DNA of 64,000 bases, from assembly GCA_012295225.1 (NCBI GenBank), contig WMKK01000002.1:193167-257166 (forward strand), read 5' to 3'. The stretch's first letter is position 1. The number at the start of each line of letters is the position of its first letter. Source of the DNA: Ostreococcus mediterraneus (Eukaryota; Chlorophyta; Mamiellophyceae; Mamiellales; Bathycoccaceae). Under the pieces are notes generated by a model. The model saw nothing but the letters and a program-made list of their open reading frames with translations. It made no database searches and was not told where the DNA came from. The position numbers and the translations under genes were made by a program. Shown one piece after another: positions 49,001 through 56,900 of the stretch.

Positions 49001-52000
49001 CTCAGATTGCACAGGGAACGCTGGTGATACAGCAGACGCTAGAGCGTACTTTCCAGCAATATGGCACGACACTACGTTGCCTAGCGCATCTTCGTGGAGT
49101 ATACGTACGTAACTACCTCCATCCATGGACCCATATGCGGGATAAATTGCTGAAGACGATACTTCCGCCTCATTTTGGTATTTGAAAGACGAGTACTGGA
49201 CGAGATGCGAACTCGAAAACATCTCTCCCAACAATCGAGCATAAACTGGTACTGTGCCTTCCGTGTGAGAAGGTATTCTACACTCCATACCGTTTGCTGT
49301 TACTCGACCAAAAATCGGGCCAATGGTGCCAAACTTGCACGCTGCCCCATCAAAAGTCTGCTGATTCCCACCGAAGTACACCGTGGCGAGTTCGCCTCCA
49401 GAATCAATACTTTGCGTAGGAGAAATGCTGAGCGCTACGTCTTGTTCGTCCGTGTATAGGAAAACTATTCCCGTAGAGACGAAATCATCAGCGGCAGCGC
49501 TGACAGATTGGCTTTCAAGTACACCCAGAACGGCAGAACCAGCTTCGCTTTGCGGTTGCTCCACGAGCATCAACACGCTGGAAATGAAATATACTCCTGA
49601 AGTTGTGCTATCGCTACCAAATACAAAAGAACTGTGTAAAACAGCGTCGAAGTGATCGCCAGTTAGTTTCACTAACTCTCCACCAGCAACTGATCCCTCT
49701 CTTGGGTAAATACTATCTATCTGCGCCAGCGCTTGATAATGCAGTTGCATCGGTGAAGAACTTGACACGGTAGATTCTTGGATTTGTAATCCGATCGGGA
49801 CAAAACCAGAACTATGCGATGGTACGAAACAAGAAACAACTCCACTACTAGATAGAGTACCAATCACGGGTTTGAGCTCAACAACACATGCCGTTCGTAA
49901 GTCAGAAATTTGTGCAGGGAGAGTACTTTGCATCACTGCCAACTCAATTAGCGCACCCCCGTCCATAGAAATCGACGACCTGTACGGCTCATCCACCTCC
50001 AGCATCGTCATGTATTCATACGATAATGACATCGGAACAACGTCAACGTCGTTCATAGTCACTTTGATTTCCACAGATTCTGGAATATGCGCAGGCATGG
50101 CGCATGCAACTTGCTCGGATGACATCTCTACAATTGGCACACCAACAATTGTGCCAACTTTACAGCTCATTGTGGTTGACATGGTTGAAAAGTCGCCAAA
50201 GATATCCATCATTGCTCCACCTTGCTCGAATCCTCGCGCCCCGGGGTGATTAGCGTCAACCGTAGGAAAAGTGTCGAATCGGAACGCTGTTCCTGGAAGT
50301 TGTTCAAAATCGCGATAAGCTAACTTGAGCGAAGCGTCGCCTTCTTTTTCAGGAGTCACACAAACAACCAGGGCTGAAGAAATAACATGCGCAATAGTTT
50401 TTGATGATCCAGTTGTCGTCGCGAATTCACAGAACGCCGCGAAATCGTCGGCTTCGAACATGAGACTTCTCCCTGTTATGAAAACTAGACTTTCTCCAAC
50501 TGAAGGTACCGCGAATGGTGCAACCTGTGTGATTTTAGGCTTTGCTACGTGTTGAAACTGTACATCAGAAGCAGTAAAATCGTGCATGTTCATCGAAATC
50601 TCGACCACAGAAAATCCAGATCTAGATACAGGAGCAGCACAAAGTGTTTGACCACTGGATACAAAAGCCGCCACCGCATGTGACCCAAAGGCACACGTAA
50701 TGTCATATCCATAAAAGTTATCGCCGTGAAATGCAACTTTCGCACCACCACTGACAAATGCAGACGGTGGCCAAATAGAAGTGACTGTCACTTCGTTTTT
50801 ATAAGCATACGTCAGACTTGAATCAATCAGTTTGATCTCAGAGCCCGAATTGTGGTGAAAGACGTTGATTGGGACCTCGGCCGCCGCATGAGCAGGCGAG
50901 ACACACGACGCCTCTGTCGCCGAAACCCATCTTCCTATAATTCCTGAGATTGTACCGACTTTGAACATCAATGATGCATCATTTCGTAATGCCAAGCCAC
51001 CAATTGTCAGAATAGAGCCGCCCTTATGGGGCCCACTTGAAGGATTGACGCGATTGACTGTCGACGACGAGGTATTCATGAACTCATACGGTAAACCAGG
51101 AACTGACCAGTCGAATGCATTGTTTGATACCGCTAGATGATGATGACCAATTTGCATTTCCGGCGCTTCACATATTACTTCCGCAGAGGATATGAAAATA
51201 GACGGAAATGGGCTGAGTGTTCCAAACCTGCATAACGCCGACGGCGAAAAGTTCTCACCTCGAACTGTCACAGCCATACCGCCAATCGACGGTCCAGACC
51301 AGGGCAACAATTGCTCAAGAACCGTAGTCATCGTTATGATATCGTTTGCATCCGTAGGAGACACGATGTTGTTGCCGGAGCTGTCAACAATTCTGATGTC
51401 ATACTCATTCACGCCGTTGTTGTCCTCTGGCAAACCACACAACACTGAGCCATCATTCTGAACGATGCCTGGCACCAGCGCGTCGCCATTTCCGAGATTA
51501 CAGTACACGTCTTGCCCTGGTAAAAAACCACTCCCCGTCACTGTGGCAGTGTTATCGTTATTGTTGATGACGGTTGTGACAGATGCATCCTCAACGTACA
51601 TGAAAGTCACATCATCGATTCCAATGTATTCGCTATACAATCCCACCCTAAACAGCACCGTCGCCTCAGTGTGCGCCGGAGTCAAACATCGATATTCATC
51701 CTCGGCAATGTATTCACCCACAACGGGACCGATTGTGCCAAATTTACACGAAAAATCGTGAGTATCACTGAATGAATAGCCGGCCGCTGTCACTGTCGTT
51801 CCTCCCTCAACGAGTCCCATGGATGGCGACACAGCCGTCACAACTGGAGATGAGTCCGATAAAAATTGTGGCCTCATCGCTAGTTCTACTGAAGTTGCTA
51901 CTACTGATACATCTAATGCGTACATACCTTCAAGCAAAGATGGTGTCTCGCATACCAATAATGCCGAAGAAATGTGTCGCGCTTGAACGGTTGAAGAACC

Positions 52001-53221
52001 AAATCTACAAACCGGATCATTGTGTAGTAAGTGTTCTCCTTCGACGTAGACTAATGTTCCTCCACCTGTTGTGCCCACTCGCGGCATGATTCTAAATATT
52101 TCTACGACAGCTTTCACATCAAGCTGTACCTCATCTTGATTTCCCAGGGAAAAGTCGAAATCTTGACCATTCAAAGCGACAGCGACAGCAACAAAGCCAA
52201 CGCCAGCCGGTGCAAGACATTTCACAGCGCTGCCATCCACAGTGCCTGCAACGGTGTGTGAGCCAAATTTGCACATAAGCGTTGATGTTTGCACAATACT
52301 GGGTACTTGTATGGCTACTTGCGAAGAGCCGCCGCCAGAAATTTGCATTGGCAACACCGCATCAACACTGAGTCGCGTGGAATAAGTAAACGACTGCACC
52401 GTGCTTGAATAGTCTCTTTGATTCATCGAAACTCGTAACTCGGCCGTTAGAGGTGCTGATGCTGGTGAAACACACTCTAGTGTATTCGCACTCTTCCAAA
52501 TCGCATCTACTTCAACCGCGCCAAGACGACAGCGAAGCAAACTTGTAGACGCAAAATCTTTACCAGTGACTGTAAGCACCGTCCCGCCTTCATCGACGCC
52601 CGCACTAGGTACCGATCGAGTTATCGATGGCAGCGCTGTGTAGACGTGCTGTACACTACTGAAGCCTTCGAAGAAACTCGAGGAAGATAGCGACACGTCT
52701 ACATCAACGGTGCCATCATCAATAGTTGGCGACTCGCACCTCATCAGCCCAGAGGAGACGACGTGTCCAATCGTCGTGCGGTCACCAAAACGACAATACT
52801 GAGACGTGTGCATGTCGATACCCACGATATCTACTATTCCACCAGCCACGCCGTAGAGGGAGAACACCGCGTCTACTTTTGCCCCACTGACAAATTGATA
52901 TCCTTTCGTTTGGTAAAAGTCTCCCGTTTCGTTGTTGAGCGCGAATTCAACATTGACGAACCCTTCGCTATGCGACGGTGCGGTACAGCTCACCGTATCG
53001 GAAGTGATATAATACGCTGGAACGAATTCATTATCAAATTTACACGTCAATGCCACGCCAGCCAATCCTTGAACTCCCGCGAGTGCCTGTCCCGACAGCG
53101 TGATTACTTCGCCGCCGCCGACGTGGCCTTCGATGGGATGAATCCACTCCACCTCTGGTACTTCAAATCCATGAACGAGCGCCAAGAACACCGACATTAA
53201 CGCATAAAAGTATGTTCGCAT
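40040..53221 (-). CDS. Giant surface protein: IPT/TIG array, Cys-rich repeats, 11-12 TM segments, repeated cytoplasmic tail
   Basis: 4,393 residues from ATG 53221 in a single uninterrupted 13.2-kb frame. Order: signal peptide MRTYFYALMSVFLALVHGFE; about 25 IPT/TIG-like Ig folds (about 24-2250; e.g. ITRSVPSAGVDEGGTVLTVT); a Cys-rich block of CPPGHYCPEG-type repeats (about 2255-2845); a poly-Pro stretch; an unassigned ectodomain (to ~3490); 11-12 hydrophobic segments (about 3490-3995); a poly-Gly run; and a tail of ~400 residues with repeated WL helices and Ser/Asp clusters. IPT domains occur in adhesion molecules and receptors (plexin/Met type, algal and protist surface proteins). No kinase or GAP is attached. 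Base composition looks less GC-rich than flanking genes. Adhesion or signalling at the cell surface is inferred from layout only. The frame extends 56 codons beyond the chosen ATG, without a signal peptide. Confidence 0.9.
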   Translation of the reverse strand: MRTYFYALMSVFLALVHGFEVPEVEWIHPIEGHVGGGEVITLSGQALAGVQGLAGVALTCKFDNEFVPAYYITSDTVSCTAPSHSEGFVNVEFALNNETGDFYQTKGYQFVSGAKVDAVFSLYGVAGGIVDIVGIDMHTSQYCRFGDRTTIGHVVSSGLMRCESPTIDDGTVDVDVSLSSSSFFEGFSSVQHVYTALPSITRSVPSAGVDEGGTVLTVTGKDFASTSLLRCRLGAVEVDAIWKSANTLECVSPASAPLTAELRVSMNQRDYSSTVQSFTYSTRLSVDAVLPMQISGGGSSQVAIQVPSIVQTSTLMCKFGSHTVAGTVDGSAVKCLAPAGVGFVAVAVALNGQDFDFSLGNQDEVQLDVKAVVEIFRIMPRVGTTGGGTLVYVEGEHLLHNDPVCRFGSSTVQARHISSALLVCETPSLLEGMYALDVSVVATSVELAMRPQFLSDSSPVVTAVSPSMGLVEGGTTVTAAGYSFSDTHDFSCKFGTIGPVVGEYIAEDEYRCLTPAHTEATVLFRVGLYSEYIGIDDVTFMYVEDASVTTVINNNDNTATVTGSGFLPGQDVYCNLGNGDALVPGIVQNDGSVLCGLPEDNNGVNEYDIRIVDSSGNNIVSPTDANDIITMTTVLEQLLPWSGPSIGGMAVTVRGENFSPSALCRFGTLSPFPSIFISSAEVICEAPEMQIGHHHLAVSNNAFDWSVPGLPYEFMNTSSSTVNRVNPSSGPHKGGSILTIGGLALRNDASLMFKVGTISGIIGRWVSATEASCVSPAHAAAEVPINVFHHNSGSEIKLIDSSLTYAYKNEVTVTSIWPPSAFVSGGAKVAFHGDNFYGYDITCAFGSHAVAAFVSSGQTLCAAPVSRSGFSVVEISMNMHDFTASDVQFQHVAKPKITQVAPFAVPSVGESLVFITGRSLMFEADDFAAFCEFATTTGSSKTIAHVISSALVVCVTPEKEGDASLKLAYRDFEQLPGTAFRFDTFPTVDANHPGARGFEQGGAMMDIFGDFSTMSTTMSCKVGTIVGVPIVEMSSEQVACAMPAHIPESVEIKVTMNDVDVVPMSLSYEYMTMLEVDEPYRSSISMDGGALIELAVMQSTLPAQISDLRTACVVELKPVIGTLSSSGVVSCFVPSHSSGFVPIGLQIQESTVSSSSPMQLHYQALAQIDSIYPREGSVAGGELVKLTGDHFDAVLHSSFVFGSDSTTSGVYFISSVLMLVEQPQSEAGSAVLGVLESQSVSAAADDFVSTGIVFLYTDEQDVALSISPTQSIDSGGELATVYFGGNQQTFDGAACKFGTIGPIFGRVTANGMECRIPSHTEGTVPVYARLLGEMFSSSHLVQYSSFKYQNEAEVSSSAIYPAYGSMDGGSYVRILHEDALGNVVSCHIAGKYALASAVSPAFPVQSECMLPAYYPGFVQINLGGAPGVHETESMFMFQANPTLLSSFPTQITDLGGELVSITGDGFIEMDKVSATIKCYFGDSSVTAHVYSSTLLSCESPSFVGTQGMIALYLAHAGSSHQDETTMTSINYMPLPMLIDISAEDASYIGGDVLKISTMASAMALAEFTDLPIARVGTIGPMYVRTTGSNIELVTPAHSTDDSAVDVWLSTYLSSPFTVRFSLSIMELSEPVLVIPSRSTLQGGSVIYYQALGHSQSATPLGCSFGLFTEEATSVDKNSYCQGGNTMNCVTFTVTCSTPPMQRSGFVPLSIPGFEGSGIDFEFFSSPQPYGIYPNFASTHGSSFVHVTGENLHQISNCHFGLDRTGSHFISSALSICFSPVSLTAGLVSFGISPEEAAAQISDFGDAFRYIDAMTPMRLSPSSGSEQGGTYVDFELVYPLDINVEKDVICYFGSIGPIAGEVNSETSISCASPANIAGQRIAGIAYGAGDFAVYQREMTSFTYFTPPEITSITPTRGLQIGGTSVTFTVTHGQAFNSHYLPFCKFGGVTLSASYRDDYNGACVNPSIQAGFVTLEILIMSDGVQNAFAFEIFDAPLILDVQPMAGSAAGTTILHVRGVNLHEAANCHFDTVLSKIHFVSSAVGICATPPLGLEDTVPVGISSHDDVAHVSEFGTAFRYITELSVVGMTPVSGSEAGGTGIELSVTGMVDSFSYSCRIGTFFPVTGFKTQSDVLTCVTPARLLGEIDVSVSGNGRDMSSKNAVTFSYQVPPRISGVVPRVGLSGGRSPIFVTGTNFVNSTSLTCRFGQEISQATFLSSRSMLCIAGLEQTGTRTVFVEVSNNAKDFSDQRLLFHFAQCPSGSYCPDSEAIACPRGAFCGGGKNFTLCPPGTFQPRTGQADCLPTPVGFISPDAGAMVPMTCPRGAVCDTTGLSVPSKLCPPGHYCLEGTRTSNFTDFSIAERPLPCPFGMYCTAGVVSDSSIAYNFTTPQQCYSGYVCEPGSITPQGSGPCPPGHYCPEGEQLICPKRMYCPGVANAEPKPCLPGEYNSEFGKDSCQKCPKGTICPGFAREAPEVCTPGFVCDTEGLAVAGTRCPAGHYCLENTVTADPLAIIDVDSILAASPIALNVDNFRPKPCPPTTFCTEGVTTNVILEGSFKQPQPCKEGSFCEWATGDSTVVSGTATDVFSPMRPCPAGHYCPKGTYIPIPAPRGSYTSGEGNAAATTCLPGTYTPYEGFQSCISCSAGYECVDEGTSKPVACQPGYFRSARDSISCRQCPKGTYSTVIGLTEESLCLPCNAGLVCALDGTSNNKPSGTGTAATNEYAKYCDSDNTEDYDETKCVRIQLQEDGQAELCPEGLVCDARTSLAEQKCPNGYYCGQGTTPATQFANPCPAGYYCPAGSSYTTRKQFPCQACFYCPEGTGQVLNRCPTGTSSSPLATTLDACSADRITFWRVMPINFNLIEAAFWKLYNGTTLSAAAKQEVKDQIDAGRKLLQLDELAPPPPPPPPSLTDGVDGNSTGPTDPFSYMGIGACKNENWELLDPTFILSSDDTTVAVDEDNIPLMKFTLKRGHTARITLDWRSINDVLKYGEHYEFLIFTDPVIDDTLCTASEYKTVPCPPWDTADGITWLSMKEIPGEQQEKKCPASQESLELPFWFTGNNDGSSTGYNVNDPAWGSYVWKRGLHELTLHALDDMPFRIEVRMLHGRYQQDNRASFLNTVCIDVSYPQRAVDPLVGPEFSIHAILPFAVDADYQAPMNSPLSTTIYRAVSNDYFECATASQDSGCRRLDARVTIDYNSTVGAEWKKFKYLRLNGVFDDSISPSQSDVNLTASSHEEDWVIVGEEGRDDETIVLSLPDVIEQQKYLLNEGLWSAESSLFAMDYLPFFSACRGYDSHIYFQHFTENDFKPVLFGEQDAPQTFVSYGESVLVPPEETIFIDQYAPQIQQPVADSVAITLDCFYEEAFTEASAKKRWYEAEGDTLFYLTAEAESQSALFEASILANEQTEPPINRAPYMNAIIAQENIPVIFGPTDGVVVAGGMMPTTVAFEILYYQLSATDKRLVVATVTLDEYVSANSHDGTYTLTITTAALGWFDLLNFFAFDFMFYLVLFVAIGFLAVVLIFSFWLVVRIFTLLKDPPRFRFLPYLRIMIGPPLLGVGLGMAPFFVAQTGLRFFFTLFPFIREFPISIDDVGRELDLAVVEKATNGRYAVCFMTVGMYIMGCCAEILIPAAAKAEDDEVFNEEVADLYVNEVMFRPEVWKRSHFVLMNLLVNATNVFLIEFSFTDTFGVQFFTIFFLLKVAHVVLEMQIETALGEAFLLAPISIVLSASVGLATIGADDFTDFTLGFFFETILGIIEYVYLDAFIAYASLAFPQMIGKVINAIMSILPFSKSVDEDELEEAEIDAEDTLVEDLMGFLAAYGVNTASVYMTPFFIFFFWDFNDQLRLSYLYGFRKKDLLIYLLFSVVIIPFQIVMDILTFNAQELFHGWKVYEYLKYARYRFINRTSRWKGLERTYDESIDPGLRAIDQMCFSSQYFFVITLGGSGSFLFVLALSMMLRANYNMFEDILFGLCIVLVLGACFFIKKFMFNFADLLGLWRITSAVTTGDMIQGEDELEEDFVSVFVPANAKISLQGGGGGGGGGGGGGIGFGIGDITTADLTSESLRHKFMSENRDWVIDQLREILSPRTAKRLKLGKAVRRKMRAGELSDSDSDMEDDYGVVKLSEEAAHLMRTWLTHALARARGRGSNLLMLSDTSESETEAGIQRFQSVTLSEGASAAMTGWLAAVRQLRANRKASLRTAAVFSSTDFSSESDTDNDSKFSAGPMDVSLMSRGIMMDWLTRVREVRGNMPSPTHIHISSDDDSSDFSSGDSLIRGADNRQSNVSHVAHSVMGNWLQTARVEATLNPARTRSDANQQNHQVTSSDSDLETSSSDPDLPFDPMRAQHIALSLASSHILREWVRLAKEKALRPTPTAPPALSESDVSDESPQSLIPE
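40116..41022 (-). repeat. Five to six tail repeats: WL-amphipathic helix plus Ser/Asp cluster
   Basis: In the cytoplasmic tail of the giant protein a helix with a central Trp recurs every 50-60 residues: NRDWVIDQLREIL, LMRTWLTHALARARG, AMTGWLAAVRQLRAN, IMMDWLTRVREVRGN, VMGNWLQTARVEATL and ILREWVRLAKEKAL. Each is followed by a Ser/Asp/Glu cluster (SDTSESETEAG, SSESDTDNDS, SSDDDSSDFSSGDS, SSDSDLETSSSDPD, SESDVSDESPQS) suited to CK2-type phosphorylation. Pattern seen directly; meaning unknown. Confidence 0.7.
46480..53150 (-). repeat. Array of about 25 IPT/TIG-like domains
   Basis: Each unit starts with a hydrophobic-P-x-x-G-x-x-x-GG-x-x-hydrophobic pattern and spans 80-100 residues. Clear examples are VTAVSPSMGLVEGGTTVTAA, LLPWSGPSIGGMAVTVRGEN, IDSIYPREGSVAGGELVKLT and ISGVVPRVGLSGGRSPIFVT. 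Many units also carry the C-x-F-G.....(S)..L.C motif (for example CRFGSSTVQARHISSALLVC), giving one conserved disulfide per domain. Units differ strongly at DNA level, so the array is old. The count was made by eye and may be off by two or three. Confidence 0.75.
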
Positions 53222-53960
53222 ACTACTACACCCACGCCCGCGACGCACGACCGACATCCGCGCGGTATCCGCGCCACGTCGCCGCCCGCGCCGCGCCTCT
53301 GGCGTCTCGTGGTCGCGCCTCCCCATCGCACCCGTCGCCTCCACGCGACTCGAACAACACTCTTCTCCGTCACCGCGCATATCGCACATTACGTATCACT
53401 CGCTCTCGCATCATTCGCGAGCGCATCCATCATCGATATCATCACCACGCGCGCGCGCCGCTCGGTCTCGGCCCCGTGTGTTGGCGTGCGTGTGTTGGTT
53501 TTTCAAAATCACAATCCAACGACACGCGTCTCTCGCCTCTGCGTCGTCGTCGTCGCGCGGTGTCGCACGACGCCGCGCGACGTCGTCGTTCTATCGATGA
53601 CAACGCACGCGTCCGTGCGTGTCTCGCGCCCTTCGCTGCGCGCCTTCGACGACGAATGTCGCCGCGCGGCCGCGGCTCGCGCGCGTGCCATGGACGCGGT
53701 CGGTCGGACATCGCCCAAGCCCCGCGACGCGCCCTCGGGACGCGGGTCCATCCGACGTCGCCTCGCTCGACGCCGCGCGCGGCCGCATACTTTGACGTCG
53801 CATCGCACGCGACGGCATCGACGTCGCGCGCGCGACGTCTCCCGCGTCCGCACGACGTCGCGGGCGTGCGCCAGTGCGTGGCTCACGTCCACGGGGCGCA
53901 TTGGCCGTTGGCCTCGCACGCGTGGTCGCGTGCGCGTGCGCACGTCGGTAGTGCGTGACA
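53222..53960. promoter_or_regulatory. 739-bp divergent intergenic region
   Basis: Separates the ATGs of the giant surface protein (leftward) and the four-domain acyl-transfer fusion (rightward). It is by far the longest divergent spacer in the window. It is very GC-rich with long open frames on both strands, but these are Arg/Ala/His-rich and show no protein-like pattern, so I consider them non-coding. A TAG at 53949-53951, in frame with the rightward gene, closes its upstream frame. Confidence 0.45.
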
Positions 53961-56900
53961 ATGTCGGACGCGGGAGACGTCGTGGAAAGGACGCAGAGCG
54001 ATGTCGCGGTGCGCGGCGCGAGGAGCTTGCACGCGTCACCGTCGATGCGGCGTGTGCACGCGTCGATGCGCGCGAGGACGCAACGAACACTGCTTTCCAT
54101 GAAAACACTTAGACGGTCTCTGACGCACTCGCGCGGGGCGAATGATGCACGGGAAGCCGTCGATAATTGCTTGGTTTTACACGGTTGGAGGTCGAACATG
54201 GATGTGAGTAAGCTGCAGGCGAAGCGTTTGAGACTCTTGGCAAAGTTTAGGAAAGCGCACTGCGTCAATGGTACCCAAGCGGTGGATGCCGCGGCGGACG
54301 AGGCCACCATGGAGCTTCTCGACGGCCCGTGGTTCTCTTGGGTTGACGATCGCGACGGTTCTCTTGGTATGAGTGAAGAAGCGCGCTGTGAAGCCTTGCG
54401 TGAAGCCCTGCGCGGCGTGGCAAAGTGTGCACTGGCGCACGGCCCGTACAAGAGCGTAATCGGTTTCAGTCAAGGCGGCGCCATAGCGACTCTCTTGTCG
54501 ATACCAGAGGTTCTGCAGGCGATTGGTATTGAGTTTGGATATCTTTGGCAAAGCAGCGTGGTGTTCTGCGGGGCTAGCGCGTCCTTACTCGATCTCACCG
54601 AGAGGGCTCTCGGCATATCGCTTGAAAACTGTAAATCTCACGTTCCGTCTCTTCATGTTTTTGGTTTCCAAGACCGTTTTAAGCCGCAAGGCGAAGCCCT
54701 CATGCATCGATTCGAAACGTACAACAAGTCAGGGAAACTTATCAGACACTGTCTCTACTTTGACGGTGGTCACTCTGTACCTGCAGGCCTGGAAAGGGAC
54801 CAGGGATTCCATGCTGACTTTCTGACTTGGCTCAACGAGGTGACGAGTAGTCCTGTTCTCCTACATCCATGCAGAGACAAAGGTGTGCTGTACTCAATGC
54901 CGCAGCTCATCGAGGCATCTGATTTAGATTATGACTCCTTCAAGTTTGAGACACAGCCGACAGTACGACGTGAAGAAATGGATTTGGCAGAGCGAGGAGA
55001 AGGAGATGGAGACAATGACTCAGCTACTTCAACTTATGCGACGGTGGATTTTTTGTCAAGTGAAGCGAGTGGCACCACCAAGATATCTACCCCGAGTGGT
55101 AATAAGTTGACATTTCATACAGAACGGGCATCTCTGGCGATCTGTAATGTCCAAAGTAACGCAGATAAGCTCACCGTACCAGAACTGTTGTCAAAGACTC
55201 CTCGAGATAGTGTTCTCCTGAGAGGAATGAAATCGTCTCAAACACCGATGACGTACGGTGACATGATTGATTTCATCAAAGGTGGTGATGGTGATTTGCG
55301 TAAGATTTCTGCTTCGGCTGAGTCAGTAGTGGCGTACAACGTACCGCCGGGACCGGTCGGTGCGTGCGCTTTTCTCGCCATCGCGTCTCAGTGTACTGCC
55401 GTACCTCTCGACCCGGGCATAACAGAAGAGGATGCGTATGACGCCTTGACGTCTTGCGGAGTGACGCTGCTTATACTTTTCCGAGCTTCCAACGAAGAAG
55501 CGATTGAAAGAGCGGGGCAACGCGCAGGCATTCCGATCAAGTGGTACGTCATGGATGATGACGAAAAGCCTGCGGGCTCATACATTCCCGAGTCCCCACA
55601 ACCCATCAGCAAGGGGAGCACTGCACTTGAACTCCCTCGCGAAGCCGTGGGCCTCCTACTCAGAACATCAGGCACGACATCAAAACCGAAAGTCGTCCCG
55701 CTCATCGTTGAAGCACTGACTTCAAATGCGGCTACTTTAGCGGCTTCACTGGAATTGAATGGTCGTGATATTTGCATCAACGCGATGCCGCTCTTCCACA
55801 TCGGTGGACTGTCTTGCTCGATACTCGCCACGGTTGCGGCCAAGTCTTCTGTCATATGCTGCATGAAATTCGACGCTGCGGTGTTCTACGATACGATCAC
55901 GGGGGCTGACATCAAGCCAACGTGGTATTCCGCGGTACCGACCATCCACTTGACTGTTCTTCAATACGGCAACGCGATATCTCGCGGAGCAAAGCCAACG
56001 CATGCACTGCGCTTCATTCGGTCAGGAGCGGCGGCGCTCAGCCACGCCGATGCGCAGAAACTGCACGACTTCTGGGGTATCCCGATCATTCCGACATACA
56101 GTATGAGTGAACAGATGCCAATCTCAGGCAAGAATGTCAAGCTTAACCTCGAAGATCGACCAGATACGGTTGGTCAACCGCTAATGTGCTCCGTCGCGCT
56201 TGTCGCTGATGGGAACTGCCGACCGACATCACCCTTTGGCCAGCAAGGAGAGTTGATCATCAGTGGAGACAACGTTATGAGAGCTTATCAGAACTCTGAA
56301 GAAGCCAACAACAAAACGTATATGTATGTTGGCGACAAAAGGTACTTGCGGACGGGAGACATCGCGCGGATGGATGGCGATGGTTTCCTATATCTCACAG
56401 GCCGAAGCAAGGAGCTGATAAAACGTGGAGGAGAACAAGTCAGTCCCTTGAAGGTTGAGGCTGTTCTCGTACAGCATCCAGCAGTGCGTGTGGCCGTTGT
56501 GTTCAGTGTGCCATCGGCGTTGTGGGGAGAAGAAGTTGGTGTCGCCGTTGTTCTCCACGATGATCACGTTGATCGACCAGACGACGCAATCTTGTCAATC
56601 AAGAAGATGATGACCACTTCAAAGGAATTGGCAAGATTTGAGATTCCGGCGCATTGGAAAGTCGTACTCGACAAAGATCTTCCAAGAACTTCAACGAACA
56701 AATACAAGCGCGCGGGATTGGCAGATATTCTCGGAATGTCAAAGAAGGTTGAGGAAACTGCGTGCAGTTTGAAGAAGAATTCAGCGAAGCCCGCCGTAGT
56801 TTCCACTGGTTTGAGTGGTTTACGATACTGCATGGCTGTAGGCGTCATGTTCAATCACATCGGTGCCGTATGGCAAGGAGATGACGAACGGAATCCTCTA

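Noticed and set aside
53309-54112. 267-codon frame in the long divergent spacer
   Set aside because: Arg/Ala/Thr-rich without domains, opens from a GTG-type context, and runs out of frame into the fusion gene.
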